Counted from the first letter of the stretch, positions 47,973-56,929 are shown. The stretch: DNA of 64,000 nucleotides from Thioclava electrotropha (GCF_002085925.2 NZ_CP053562.1:1902001-1966000); one strand, 5' to 3'. The notes: generated by a model from the sequence alone, not told the origin. A program made the numbers and translations.

Positions 47973-49631
47973 ATGCACGATAAGATGCCGCAAGAACGGC
48001 TGTTCATATTCCCCAAGGTCCACAAGACGGTGTTCCTCGTCTCTGCGGTCCTCATCATCGGGTTCATCATCTTCGGCGCCATGTTCAGCGATCAGGCCAA
48101 GGCGCTCTTCACCGGCTTGCAGGACTGGCTCGCGACCAACCTCGGTTGGGCGCTGATCGTCGAGGTGAACCTATTCCTTGCCGCAACCGTCTTTCTCGCC
48201 TTCGGACCTTATGGCGATATCCGACTGGGTCGCATGACCGACAAGCCCGCTTACGGGCTTTTTTCATGGACGGCGATGCTGTTCTCGGCCGGGATCGGGA
48301 TCGGTCTGATCTACTGGGGCGTGGCCGAGCCCCTGTATCACTTCTTCGCCCCGCCCGTCGGCGAGGCGGAAACCCAAGCCTCCGCCCGGCAAGCGATGAC
48401 CATCGCCTTCATGCACTGGGGCTTCCAGGCCTGGGCGATCTATGCGGTCGTGGCGCTGGCGCTGGCCTATTTCCACTTCCGCAAGGGCCTGCCGCTGACG
48501 ATCCGCTCGGCGCTCTATCCGCTTCTGGGCGAGAAAATCTACGGGCCGTGGGGCTCTGCGGTCGATATTCTCGCGGTGTTCGGCACCATGTTCGGGATCG
48601 TGACCTCGCTGGGCCTTGGTGCGATGCAGATCAATTCGGGCCTCGGCACCGTCTTCGGTATCGACCAATCCCCCTTCGTGCAGATCATCATCATCGCCTG
48701 CATCACGGCGGCCGCGACCCTGTCGGTCGTGGCGGGCCTCGATGGCGGGATCAAGCGGCTGTCGAACCTCAATATCGGCCTGTCGATCGTGTTCCTCGCC
48801 TTCATGGTCATCGTCGGCCCGACCATCTTCATCTTCGACCTCTTCGTCCAAAGCTATGGCGATTACATCGCGGAACTCGTCAGCTGGGGCTCCTGGACCG
48901 AGGCGTGGCAGAAGGACGGCTCGTGGCAGAATAGCTGGACCATCTTCTACTGGGCGTGGTGGATTTCCTGGTCGCCCTTCGTCGGCGTCTTCATCGCGCG
49001 TATCTCGAAAGGGCGCACGATCCGCGAATTCGTGGTGGGCGTGATGCTGCTGCCGACGACGATCATGTTCTTCTGGTTCTGTGCCTTCGGCGGCACCGCG
49101 CTCGACATCTCGCTCGGCGGTGACAGCACCATCGTGGACGCGACGAAGAACGCCTATGGCGACGCGATGTTCGCGCTGCTCGACCATTTCCCGGCGGCGA
49201 AGGTGATGTCGGGCTTCACGGTGATCCTGATCGTGATGTGGTTCGTGACCTCCTCGGATTCGGGCTCCTTCGTGATCGACATGCTGACCGCGGGCGGCGA
49301 TGCCGATCCGCCGAAGGTGCAGCGGATCTTCTGGGCGGTCACGGAAGGCGCGGTGGCCTCGGTGCTGCTGCTCGCAGGCGGGCTGAACGCGCTGCAGGCG
49401 GCGGCGGTCGTGGCGGGCTTCCCCTTCGCGATCGTGTGCTTCTTCATCCTCATCGGCTTGCTGAAAGCGCTGCGATGGGACCCCTTGATGCTCTATCGCC
49501 ACAACCAGCGCTACCAGAGCGACGAGGAGGCCGATCACGCGATGCCATCCGAATTGCCGGGCGATCTCTACGGGGCCGATCCGACCCCGCCACCGGCACC
49601 GCAAGGGGCGCAGGCCAACCCTGCGGAGTGA
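47973..49631 (+). CDS. BCCT-family betaine/choline/carnitine-type transporter
   Basis: The 552-aa protein has about twelve transmembrane helices and the BCCT Trp-rich core WAWWISWSPFVGVFIARISK followed by GRTIREFV, plus GIGLIYWGVAEPLYHF and FVTSSDSGSFVID. These carriers import glycine betaine, choline, carnitine or DMSP, driven by sodium or protons. The divergent creatinase suggests creatine or betaine as substrate; the DMSP lyase 18 kb away makes DMSP another option. GGGAG precedes the start and a terminator follows. Confidence 0.93.
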   Translation: MHDKMPQERLFIFPKVHKTVFLVSAVLIIGFIIFGAMFSDQAKALFTGLQDWLATNLGWALIVEVNLFLAATVFLAFGPYGDIRLGRMTDKPAYGLFSWTAMLFSAGIGIGLIYWGVAEPLYHFFAPPVGEAETQASARQAMTIAFMHWGFQAWAIYAVVALALAYFHFRKGLPLTIRSALYPLLGEKIYGPWGSAVDILAVFGTMFGIVTSLGLGAMQINSGLGTVFGIDQSPFVQIIIIACITAAATLSVVAGLDGGIKRLSNLNIGLSIVFLAFMVIVGPTIFIFDLFVQSYGDYIAELVSWGSWTEAWQKDGSWQNSWTIFYWAWWISWSPFVGVFIARISKGRTIREFVVGVMLLPTTIMFFWFCAFGGTALDISLGGDSTIVDATKNAYGDAMFALLDHFPAAKVMSGFTVILIVMWFVTSSDSGSFVIDMLTAGGDADPPKVQRIFWAVTEGAVASVLLLAGGLNALQAAAVVAGFPFAIVCFFILIGLLKALRWDPLMLYRHNQRYQSDEEADHAMPSELPGDLYGADPTPPPAPQGAQANPAE

Positions 49632-49652
49632 TCGCAAGACCCATGACGAGAG

Positions 49653-49680
49653 AAGGCCGGGCCGCAGCGCCCGGCCTTTC
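49653..49680 (+). terminator. Rho-independent terminator after BCCT gene
   Basis: A 10-bp stem AAGGCCGGGC / GCCCGGCCTT with a 6-base loop, followed by a short T-containing tail. Confidence 0.75.
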
Positions 49681-49711
49681 CATGCGGCGCGTTGGCGGGG
49701 CCAGAGTGGCG

Positions 49712-49726
49712 TTAGGGATTTCTTAA
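49712..49726. promoter_or_regulatory. CtrA-like box before the glycosyltransferase gene
   Basis: TTAG-N7-TTAA differs by one base from the CtrA full site TTAA-N7-TTAA. It is 49 bp before the ATG. A further repeat, CGTTAG-N8-CTAACG, lies at 49741-49760. Binding by CtrA is only an inference from the pattern. Confidence 0.3.
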
Positions 49727-49774
49727 TCGTGTTGACGCAGCGTTAGTGGAGTTCCTAACGGATGGGTAAGGTCG

Positions 49775-50599
49775 ATGAAGATTTCCCTGATTACTGCGGT
49801 CTATGACGCTGAGGACACCGTCGGCGATGCCATCGCCTCGGTCGCGCGGCAGAGCCACCGTAATCTCGAGCATCTTATCATCGAGGGGCGCTCGCACGAC
49901 GGCTCTCTCGCGGCGATCGAGGCTGCGCGCCATTCTCGGATGATAGCTTTCAGCGAGGCCGATGGGGGCCTCTACGATGCGCTCAACAAGGGCATCGCGC
50001 GGGCGACGGGTGAGGTCGTGGGCTTCGTTCATGCCGATGACATGCTGGCTCATCGCGATGCGCTGGCCCATGTCGCCGCCGCCTTTGCCGATCCGCAGGT
50101 CGAGGCCGTCTTCGCCAATCTCGATTATGTCCTGCGCGGCGATCCGGATACTGTTATCCGGCATTGGGCCAATGGCGGCTTCACCCCGGCCAAGCTGCGC
50201 CGGGGCTGGGCGCCCGCGCATCCCACGCTCTACCTGCGCCGCGCCACCTATGCGCGGCTGGGAGGCTTTAACACCTCTTACCGGATCGCGGCGGATTATG
50301 ACTTCATGCTGCGTGTCTTCAGCGCGCTCCAAGGTCGCGCGGTCTACCTGCCCGAGCTTCTCTACAAGATGCGGCTGGGCGGCGTCAGCAACCGCTCTCT
50401 GGCGCACCTGCGCCGCAAGATGGTCGAAGATTATCGGGCGATCCGCACCAATCATCTGGGCGGGCCTGTCTCGGCGCTCGGCGTGCTCGCGCGCAAGAAC
50501 CTCTCCAAGCTGCGCCAGTTCGTCGAGCGTGACCAAGGCGCCACCACACCAGCCGATCACGCCCTTTTGCTGGACGCGAACCCGCGCAAGGCCCTATAG
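49775..50599 (+). CDS. Family 2 glycosyltransferase
   Basis: The 274-aa GT-A protein starts MKISLITAVYDAEDTVGDAI, has the acidic pair in FVHADDMLA (DxD equivalent), SEADGGLYDALNKGIARATG and GGFNTSYRIAADYDFMLRV. It transfers a sugar from a nucleotide donor, probably for surface polysaccharide. It stands alone without other polysaccharide genes nearby. No membrane helix is seen. Confidence 0.9.
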   Translation: MKISLITAVYDAEDTVGDAIASVARQSHRNLEHLIIEGRSHDGSLAAIEAARHSRMIAFSEADGGLYDALNKGIARATGEVVGFVHADDMLAHRDALAHVAAAFADPQVEAVFANLDYVLRGDPDTVIRHWANGGFTPAKLRRGWAPAHPTLYLRRATYARLGGFNTSYRIAADYDFMLRVFSALQGRAVYLPELLYKMRLGGVSNRSLAHLRRKMVEDYRAIRTNHLGGPVSALGVLARKNLSKLRQFVERDQGATTPADHALLLDANPRKAL

Positions 50600-50663
50600 C
50601 TTTGGGAAATGATCCGCGCTGGGGGCAGGGCGCACCCGTCCCACGCGCCATCCGGAGCGCAGA

Positions 50664-51101
50664 ATGTCGAAGACCATCCATATCCTCAACGGCCCGAACC
50701 TGAACCTTCTGGGCAAGCGCCAGCCCGAGATCTACGGCTCGGACACGCTCGAGGATGTGGAGCGGATCTGCCGCGAGGAGGCGCAGCCCAAGGGCTTCGA
50801 GGTCGCGCTGTTTCAGTCGAATTTCGAAGGCGAGATCGTCGAACAGATCCACCGCGCGCGCGACGCGGCCTGCGCGATCGTGATCAACGCCGGCGCCTAT
50901 ACCCACACCTCCGTCGCGATCCTCGATGCGCTCAACACCTTCGAGGGTCCAGTCTTCGAGGTGCACATTTCCAATGTTCACAAGCGGGAAAACTTCCGCC
51001 ATCATTCCTTCATCTCGCAACGCGCGGAGGGGGTTTTGGCAGGCTTCGGGATCGAGGGTTATGCCCTCGCCACCCGCCGCGCCTGTTCGGTTCTGAGTTA
51101 A
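50664..51101 (+). CDS. aroQ: 3-dehydroquinate dehydratase, type II
   Basis: The 145-aa enzyme of the shikimate pathway has the type II signatures: [19 protein letters not shown], the catalytic Tyr in that loop, [14 protein letters not shown], and [17 protein letters not shown] with the catalytic His. It dehydrates 3-dehydroquinate to 3-dehydroshikimate. Length is normal. Confidence 0.98.
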   Translation: MSKTIHILNGPNLNLLGKRQPEIYGSDTLEDVERICREEAQPKGFEVALFQSNFEGEIVEQIHRARDAACAIVINAGAYTHTSVAILDALNTFEGPVFEVHISNVHKRENFRHHSFISQRAEGVLAGFGIEGYALATRRACSVLS

Positions 51102-51262
51102 GAGAGGGCTTTAAGATCGGTCTGCAACTATTTGAGAAATCAATAAGTATTGCCCGCGGCGTCGCCCCCGGCGCGACCTGCCTTGCGCTTGCTCTCAGCC
51201 TCGCGCTCCCCGCGCAAGCGCGCGACGCCGCCGCTGATCGCAACATCGCCAATTCCGGCAAG

Positions 51263-51862
51263 ATGAGCGATCGCGACTTCTACCGGGCGATGGCCTGCGC
51301 CGCGCGACCCGGGGGCGCCTGCACCTTGCCCTATCGCCGATGGGCCGCCAGCAAGTGCCGCGACCTGACGGTGGGCCTTGCATTCCGCTCAAAGCATTTC
51401 CCCGCGAAGCGCGCCCATGCCATCGAAGAGGCCGCCCGCGCGGCGATCGACCAGATCAACAAGACCGGCGCCGCGCTACATCTGAGCTACGCCGGGGCGC
51501 GTCCCGCGGATATCAATCTCTATCTGACCGACACGCCCGTGGGCGGCACCGTGCGGGGAACGCCGTCGATGCGTCTCAACGGCAGGCGATTAGGACCGGG
51601 CACGGTCGCTAAGGTGACGTTCTATTGGCAGACGAATACGGGCCGGATCACCGATGCCGATATCGCCTTCAGTCGAGACATCCAGATGCGCGATATCCGC
51701 TCGGTCGTGCTGGAGGAAATCGTGCAGTCGCTGGGTTTCTCGACCGATCTGGAAGACCCGTACTATACGCAAAGCTCGATCTTCTCGGAAAACGGGAATT
51801 CGGTCACGCGGCTGATCGGGCAGGACGCGATGACCCTGCGCAGCCATTACCCGCCGCGCTGA
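51263..51862 (+). CDS. DUF2927 domain protein, true start probably upstream
   Basis: The conserved part (FTRSR-like domain with ADINLYLTDTPVGGTVRGTP and DIRSVVLEEIVQSLGFSTDL) matches DUF2927, an exported family of unknown function related to metallopeptidase-like folds. The given start is the first ATG, leaving 199 aa. The frame continues upstream without stop through a clear signal peptide (CLALALSLALPAQA, ending near 51223) but contains no ATG, GTG or TTG between the aroQ stop and 51263. Candidate non-standard starts are ATC at 51116 (7 bases after AGAGAGGG), CTG at 51122 or ATT at 51149. The protein is probably secreted to the periplasm. Confidence 0.75.
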   Translation: MSDRDFYRAMACAARPGGACTLPYRRWAASKCRDLTVGLAFRSKHFPAKRAHAIEEAARAAIDQINKTGAALHLSYAGARPADINLYLTDTPVGGTVRGTPSMRLNGRRLGPGTVAKVTFYWQTNTGRITDADIAFSRDIQMRDIRSVVLEEIVQSLGFSTDLEDPYYTQSSIFSENGNSVTRLIGQDAMTLRSHYPPR

Positions 51863-52600
51863 TCACATCACCTGCATCCCGCCGCGGATCAGCAGCAGAA
51901 CCGACAGCACCGCCAGCATGATCTGGATGACCCGCATGTAGAGCTGCTGCGACAGCCGCGCGGTCAGCCAGCGCCCCGCGACGGTGCCCGCGATCCCCGC
52001 CACCGCAAGTCCCGCGACGAGCGACCAGTTCAGCCCGTCGAGTTGCCCGATCACCCAATAGGCAGGGAGTTTCACGATATTGCCGATCGCGAAGGCGATG
52101 GCGATGGTGCCCGCGAATTCGAGCTTCGGCAGCTTTTGCGGCAGGAGGTAAGCCTGCACCGGCGGCGCGCCGGAATGGGTGATGAAGCTCGCGATCCCGG
52201 TCAGTGTCCCCCAGAACAGCCCCGGCACGATACGGGCCTCGGCTTGGCTATCGTCATGCCGCTTTAACCACGCCCGCGCGACATGCCAGATCCCGATCAG
52301 CCCGGTGAAGATCAGCAGCGCCCATTCGGGTGTGTAGGGCGTGATGAGCGTCGCGATGGCGACGCCCGCGAGGATCGCAGGCACGAGGATGAACAGGTTC
52401 CGCTTCGAGAAATGGTGGCGGTAGAGCCAGACGCCCACCCAATCGGTCACGATATAGACCGGCAGCAGCGTCGCCGCCGCCTTCACCGGGTTCATGAACA
52501 GCGCCAGCATCGGCACCGCGATGGCCGCGGCGGTCGAAAGCCCACCCTTCGACATCCCGACGATCAGAGCCGCCACGATCAGCAATACGGTTTCATACAT
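51863..52600 (-). CDS. TauE/SafE-type sulfite exporter family permease
   Basis: The 245-aa protein has about eight transmembrane helices with TauE/SafE repeats (VLLIVAALIVGMSKGGLSTA; GTLTGIASFITHSGAPPVQA). Members export sulfite, sulfoacetate or other organosulfur anions. The substrate is unknown. The stop directly abuts the convergent DUF2927 stop. Confidence 0.88.
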   Translation of the reverse strand: MYETVLLIVAALIVGMSKGGLSTAAAIAVPMLALFMNPVKAAATLLPVYIVTDWVGVWLYRHHFSKRNLFILVPAILAGVAIATLITPYTPEWALLIFTGLIGIWHVARAWLKRHDDSQAEARIVPGLFWGTLTGIASFITHSGAPPVQAYLLPQKLPKLEFAGTIAIAFAIGNIVKLPAYWVIGQLDGLNWSLVAGLAVAGIAGTVAGRWLTARLSQQLYMRVIQIMLAVLSVLLLIRGGMQVM

Positions 52601-52666
52601 GTAAACGGCGTCCGGTCGGGAGGGGAGGATCGGGCGGCCCGGCGGCCACCCGAGTGTTAGGAAAGA

Positions 52667-53620
52667 TTAAGCGCCCGCATCGGTCAAGCGGCGCATCTCT
52701 TCGTCGGTCAGGCTCATTTCGACGGCTTTCGCGAAGCTTTCCACTTGCGACAAGCTGGTGGCGCTCGCGATCGGGGCGCTGACGCCCTCGCGGTTGATCA
52801 ACCATGCCGTCGCGACCTCGGCCGGTTTCGCGCCTTTCTGGCTAGCGACGTCTTCGAGCACGTCGAGGATCGCCATGCCGCGATCGGTCAGGTATTTCTC
52901 GACCATCCCGCCACGCTTGCGGCCCTCCAGATCGGCTTTCGAGCGGTATTTTCCCGACAGGAACCCGGCGGCGAGCGAGAAATAGGTGACCACGCCGATA
53001 TTCTCGCGCAGGCAGAGGTCGCGCAGCGGCCCGTCGAAGCCGTCACGGTCATAAAGGTTATATTCCGGCTGGATCACCTGATAACGTGGCAAACCTTCTG
53101 CATCGGCGGTTTCCAGCGCCGCCGTCAGCAGGTCGGCATCGTAATTCGACGCGCCGATCGCGCGAACCTTGCCTGCCTTCAGCAGCGTGTCATAGGCGCC
53201 CAGCGTCTCGGCATGGCTGACGCTGTCATCGGGCCAATGCGAGAAATAGAGATCGATGTGATCGGTCTTGAGCCGCTCCAGCGACCGGTCGATGGCTTTG
53301 GAAATCCACTCCGCGCCCAGACCTTTCTCGCCCGGTCCGCCCATATCGGAGCCGACCTTTGTGAACAGCTTCACCTTCTCGCGCATGCCGGGACGCGCCT
53401 CGAACCAGCGGCCCAGAACGGTCTCGGACTCGCCGCCCGAATTGCCCTCGGCCCATTTCGAATAGACGTCGGCGGTGTCGATCGCATCGAACCCGTGGTC
53501 GACGAAGGCGTCGAGGATGCGGAAGCTCTCGGCTTCGTCCAGCGTCCAGCCGAAGACGTTGCCGCCAAAGACGATGGGGGCGATTTCGAAGCCTGTCGTG
53601 CCGAGGGGGGTGCGTTTCAT
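52667..53620 (-). CDS. Aldo/keto reductase
   Basis: The 317-aa TIM-barrel NADPH oxidoreductase starts MKRTPLGTTGFEIAPIVFGG and has the catalytic set Asp in DAIDTADVYSKW, Lys in KVKLFTKVGSD, and His in DLYFSHWPDDS. It reduces aldehydes or ketones; the substrate is not predictable. AAAGGACC precedes the start. It may form an operon with the downstream-facing SDR gene upstream of it (gap about 20 bp). Confidence 0.93.
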   Translation of the reverse strand: MKRTPLGTTGFEIAPIVFGGNVFGWTLDEAESFRILDAFVDHGFDAIDTADVYSKWAEGNSGGESETVLGRWFEARPGMREKVKLFTKVGSDMGGPGEKGLGAEWISKAIDRSLERLKTDHIDLYFSHWPDDSVSHAETLGAYDTLLKAGKVRAIGASNYDADLLTAALETADAEGLPRYQVIQPEYNLYDRDGFDGPLRDLCLRENIGVVTYFSLAAGFLSGKYRSKADLEGRKRGGMVEKYLTDRGMAILDVLEDVASQKGAKPAEVATAWLINREGVSAPIASATSLSQVESFAKAVEMSLTDEEMRRLTDAGA

Positions 53621-53639
53621 GGGAGGTCCTTTCGCTTGC

Positions 53640-54350
53640 TCAGATCAGCAGCCCGCCGCCTTCGACAAAGACGGTGGAGCCGGTCATGTAAGGGTTGTCC
53701 ATCAGGGCGAGCGCCTGAATGGCGATATGTTCGGGCAGGCCGACCTGGCCCACGGGCAGACGCTCGGCCGCATTGTCGAACATCGTGCGGCGTCCATCGC
53801 CCTCAAGGCTCTCGTACATCTCGGTTTTCACCAGCCCGGGGGAGATGCAGTTAACCCGCACCGGCGCGAATTCCAGCGCGAGGCCACGGGTCAGCCCCTC
53901 GAGCCCTGCGTTGATCGCGCCCTGAATCGCCGCGCCGGATTTGGGCCGTTGCGACAGGAAACCCGAGGTGAAGGTGAGCGAGCCGCCATCCGCGATCTTC
54001 GCCACGCGGGCGAGGCGATAGGCACCCCAGAATTTCGAGTCGAAAGAGGCTTGCGCATCTTCCAGCGGCAACTCTTTCACGGCGGCGACCTTGGTGCTGG
54101 CCGCCGAGCAATAGATGTGGTGCCACTCGGGGCGCTCGTCGAAGAATGCCTCCAGTGCGGCGGCATCGCCGGTGTCGAGCGACACGCCCTCGACGGAACC
54201 GCCCAGCCGTTCGCAGGCCCCTTCGACCTTCTGCGCCGAGCGCGAGGCGATGGTGACCCGTGCGCCGCGGTCCAACGCCGCCTGCGCCACGCCGAAACCG
54301 ATGCCCGATGAGCCGCCGACGACGAGAATGCGGTTATCTTTCAAACTCAT
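53640..54350 (-). CDS. SDR-fold oxidoreductase lacking the usual Tyr-Lys pair
   Basis: The 236-aa Rossmann protein has the cofactor motif VVGGSSGIGFGV and the C-terminal RVNCISPGLVKTEM. At the catalytic stretch it reads GAAIQGAINAGLEGL: the normal Tyr and Lys of Y-x3-K are Gln and Asn, while Ser remains in TSGFLS. A subfamily with this change exists and may be non-catalytic or use another mechanism. It is upstream of the aldo/keto reductase on the same strand, so the two are probably co-transcribed. Confidence 0.88.
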   Translation of the reverse strand: MSLKDNRILVVGGSSGIGFGVAQAALDRGARVTIASRSAQKVEGACERLGGSVEGVSLDTGDAAALEAFFDERPEWHHIYCSAASTKVAAVKELPLEDAQASFDSKFWGAYRLARVAKIADGGSLTFTSGFLSQRPKSGAAIQGAINAGLEGLTRGLALEFAPVRVNCISPGLVKTEMYESLEGDGRRTMFDNAAERLPVGQVGLPEHIAIQALALMDNPYMTGSTVFVEGGGLLI

Positions 54351-54499
54351 GGCGCTGATCTCCTGTTCTCGAGCTGTCGCGCTCTGCCATGCGGCGACCA
54401 CTCAAAATCGACATAGGGCCGCGGGTGCGGCGGTCCCGAATTTCTTTTCACTTTGTGCGGAGCACGGCGCGGTTAGGCGGCGATTGCGTCGGTGTGCCG

Positions 54500-54513
54500 T
54501 TGTTGAAAATCAA
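54500..54513 (+). promoter_or_regulatory. FNR/FixK-like box
   Basis: TTGTT-GAAA-ATCAA fits the FNR/FixK/Dnr consensus TTGAY-N4-RTCAA with mismatches in the first half. It lies 65 bp before the phosphoribosyltransferase start. Confidence 0.4.
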
Positions 54514-54577
54514 TGCCGCACCCTCGATGGCACGGCACGCTGGCTTCCGACTGCACCCATGGGCAAAGGAGGCCCGC

Positions 54578-55249
54578 ATGAGTGATCTCGAAGGCTATAC
54601 CGACCGGACCGAGGCGGGGATCGTCCTCGCGCGTCAGCTTGAAGCCTATCGCGGGCGCGACGCGGTGGTGCTTGCGCTGCCGCGTGGCGGAGTGCCGGTC
54701 GCGTGGGAGGTGGCCGAGCGCCTGGATCTGCCGCTGGATCTTGTCTTCGTGCGCAAGCTCGGCGCGCCCAGCAATCCCGAAGTGGCGCTTGCGGCGATCG
54801 CGGGGCTGCGTGGCGAGGTGCTGGTGCGCAACGCCGATGTGATCCGCGCCAGCGGCTGCGATGAGGCGACTTTGGAGAGCCTCGCCGCCCGCGAGCGCGA
54901 GGTGATCGCGGACCGGATCAAGCGCTACGGCGCGCCGGGGCTGCCGCTGGCCGGGCGGGTCGCGATCCTCGTGGATGACGGGGTGGCGACGGGGGCCACG
55001 ATGCGCGCGGCGCTGCGGGCGGTTCGGGCCGCCGGTCCCGCAGAGCTGGTCTGCGCGATCCCGGTCGCGTCAGAGGACGCTCTGGAGGCGATCCGCACCG
55101 AGGCCGACCGCGTGATCTGCCCGCTGGTGCCGTCGTATTTTGGGGCGGTCGGGGCCTATTACACCTATTTCGGGCAGGTTCCCGATGCGGAGGTCGCGCA
55201 AATCCTCGCCACGGCGCAGGCGCGACCGTCGCGCAAGGATCGGGCCTAG
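54578..55249 (+). CDS. Phosphoribosyltransferase family protein
   Basis: The 223-aa type I PRTase-fold protein has the PRPP loop VAILVDDGVATGATMRAALR, and VVLALPRGGVPVAWEVA, LDLVFVRKLGAPSNPEVALA. Members of this group often lie in stress clusters, as here, and their substrate is unknown. AAAGGAGG precedes the ATG. The upstream FNR-like box suggests induction at low oxygen. Confidence 0.9.
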   Translation: MSDLEGYTDRTEAGIVLARQLEAYRGRDAVVLALPRGGVPVAWEVAERLDLPLDLVFVRKLGAPSNPEVALAAIAGLRGEVLVRNADVIRASGCDEATLESLAAREREVIADRIKRYGAPGLPLAGRVAILVDDGVATGATMRAALRAVRAAGPAELVCAIPVASEDALEAIRTEADRVICPLVPSYFGAVGAYYTYFGQVPDAEVAQILATAQARPSRKDRA

Positions 55250-55262
55250 TAGTCCCTCCCGC

Positions 55263-55688
55263 TCAGGCCAGCAGGCTGCGCAGCGAGTGGCGCATCGCTT
55301 GCGTTACCTGCCGGTATTCGCCCTCGGAAATCCGTTCATGCAGCAGATCGAACACCGCCGCCACTTCCGCTTCGGGATCGTCGAGCGGGCGGTCGGCAAA
55401 CGCCTCCGCCACCCGTCCGACAAAGGCGTCGCGATTGCGCGGATGCGCGGGCTGGCGCGAGGGCACGAAGCCGTCGTAGTAAATCCCGCGCAGCAGCACC
55501 GGAAGTTGCGCCCCGAGATCGGCAGCTTCCGCGGTGGTCAGGAAATCGCGGATCGCATGCAAGGTCGTGCGCAGCAGCAGATAGGCGTGACTGCGGTCCT
55601 TGTTATCCAAGCGATATTCGAGATCGTTGAGCCATTCCGCCACGATCTGCGGGGCGTGGTCGATGGCACTCAGGCCAGTCACTTTCAT
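55263..55688 (-). CDS. DUF2267 domain protein
   Basis: The 141-aa helical protein (WLNDLEYRLDNKDRSHAYLL, AIRDFLTTAEAADLGAQLPV, LLRGIYYDGFVPSRQP) matches DUF2267, of unknown function and typical of hypoxia and stress clusters. It is 38 bp downstream of the cytochrome c gene and probably the last gene of the hsp20-cytochrome-DUF2267 operon. Confidence 0.85.
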   Translation of the reverse strand: MKVTGLSAIDHAPQIVAEWLNDLEYRLDNKDRSHAYLLLRTTLHAIRDFLTTAEAADLGAQLPVLLRGIYYDGFVPSRQPAHPRNRDAFVGRVAEAFADRPLDDPEAEVAAVFDLLHERISEGEYRQVTQAMRHSLRSLLA

Positions 55689-55726
55689 CGGTCAAACCTC
55701 CCGGTTGGAGCGCTGAGGACGCTGCC

Positions 55727-56149
55727 TCAGCTTTGAATGCTTGCGAGATATTCCGCGATCAGCAGGATTTGCCCGCGGCTATAGACCTCCGCGTTGAGCG
55801 CTCCGAGCGTCCCTGCGGTATCCTCCATCATCGTCGGGCCGAAGCTGGGCATCGCGCCCCGGTGGAAGGGCATCTGCTGGCCGCCGTCGATCAGATGCAC
55901 GACCCGCGCGAGCGGGAATTCCCCATTATTATTCGCCGAAAGCTGGGTGAGCGCCGGCACCTGCGTGGTGAAATATTCGCTGAGCGGCCCATCGCCGGCC
56001 GCGCTCTTGCCGTGGCAGGTGGCACAGTAATTTTGGTAAAGATCGGCCCCCATCTGCGCCGCGGTCATCGGGCTGCTGGAGGCCTCTTCCGCACTGGCGG
56101 GAAGGGCCCATGCGAGGGCTGCGAGGGTTGCAAGAATGGCTCTGGTCAT
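55727..56149 (-). CDS. Periplasmic c-type cytochrome
   Basis: The 140-aa protein has a signal peptide (MTRAILATLAALAWALPASA) and one haem site CATCH near residue 42; a Met ligand is likely in QMPFHRGAMPSFG. It would carry electrons in the periplasm. It has AAGGACAG before the ATG and lies between hsp20 and DUF2267 genes. Confidence 0.92.
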   Translation of the reverse strand: MTRAILATLAALAWALPASAEEASSSPMTAAQMGADLYQNYCATCHGKSAAGDGPLSEYFTTQVPALTQLSANNNGEFPLARVVHLIDGGQQMPFHRGAMPSFGPTMMEDTAGTLGALNAEVYSRGQILLIAEYLASIQS

Positions 56150-56228
56150 CGGACTGTCCTTCCGGTTCAGGGGGCGGTCCGTCGCGCTGACAGTTCGGGG
56201 CGCGAAGGGCCGCCCGGGTGATGCGCGC

Positions 56229-56797
56229 TCATCGCGCCTTGACGTCGATGCGGCGATCTTTCTCGCGCGCTTCGGCGGCTTTCGGCAGGGTCACGGTCAG
56301 GACCCCGTCGCTCAGAACCGCCTCGATGCGGTCGGGGTCGACCTCGCGCGGCAGAGCGATCATGCGTTCGAGCCTGCCGGAACTCCGCTCCTGCAGGACG
56401 TAGTCGCCCTCATGCGCCTCGCGCTCGCTGGTGCGTTCGCCGTGGATCTTGAGCCGCCCGTCTTCGAGCTTGAGCTCGATCTCCTCGGCTTGAGGCCGGG
56501 CAGGTCGACGCGCAGCTCGTAGCTTCCGTCATTCGCGACGAAATCCATCGCCGGGGCGGAGAGAGCGCCAAAGCCCGCTGGCAGGCTCAGAGCGCGGGAC
56601 CAATCGCGTCCGGTATGTGTGAAATCGTCAAAAAGGCGATCGATCTCCGCGCGCAACATCCCGAACACATCGCGCCCGCGGGCGGGCGCAGAAGCGCTGG
56701 TGGCGGCGCCTTTCGCGGGTGTTTCGGCACTCGGGGTCTTGTTGGTCGGCGGGGTGTTCTCGTGTTTGATGCCAATCTCTTTGGCTTGAGGTGTCAT
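56229..56797 (-). pseudogene. Hsp20 small heat-shock protein with a one-base frameshift
   Basis: The first 103 codons read as Hsp20 (FGMLRAEIDRLFDDFTHTGR, GSYELRVDLPGLKP) then shift into an Arg/Ser-rich frame that stops early. Restoring one base near 56486-56487 (a C on the plus strand) continues the family sequence exactly: EEIELKLEDGRLKIHGERTS, SGRLERMIALPREVDPDRIE, VLTVTLPKAAEA, ending DVKAR at 56229. Small heat-shock proteins hold unfolding proteins. The frameshift is either a recent mutation or a sequencing error in a C run. Confidence 0.85.
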
Positions 56798-56915
56798 GCT
56801 GGATCTCCCGTGCGAAGAATCTCAATGATGGAACGGCATCAAGCTTTGATGACCGGCGCGGCGCCCGCATTGACGGCGCGCATAGCGGCGCGCGGCCTCG
56901 CGAAAGGATCCGACG

Positions 56916-56929
56916 TTGCGCACGATCAA
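56916..56929 (+). promoter_or_regulatory. FNR/FixK-like box between hsp20 and usp
   Basis: TTGCG-CACG-ATCAA lies 60 bp before the usp start and 119 bp before the divergent hsp20 start. The ATCAATGC end is shared with the boxes at 54500 and 58293. Confidence 0.4.
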
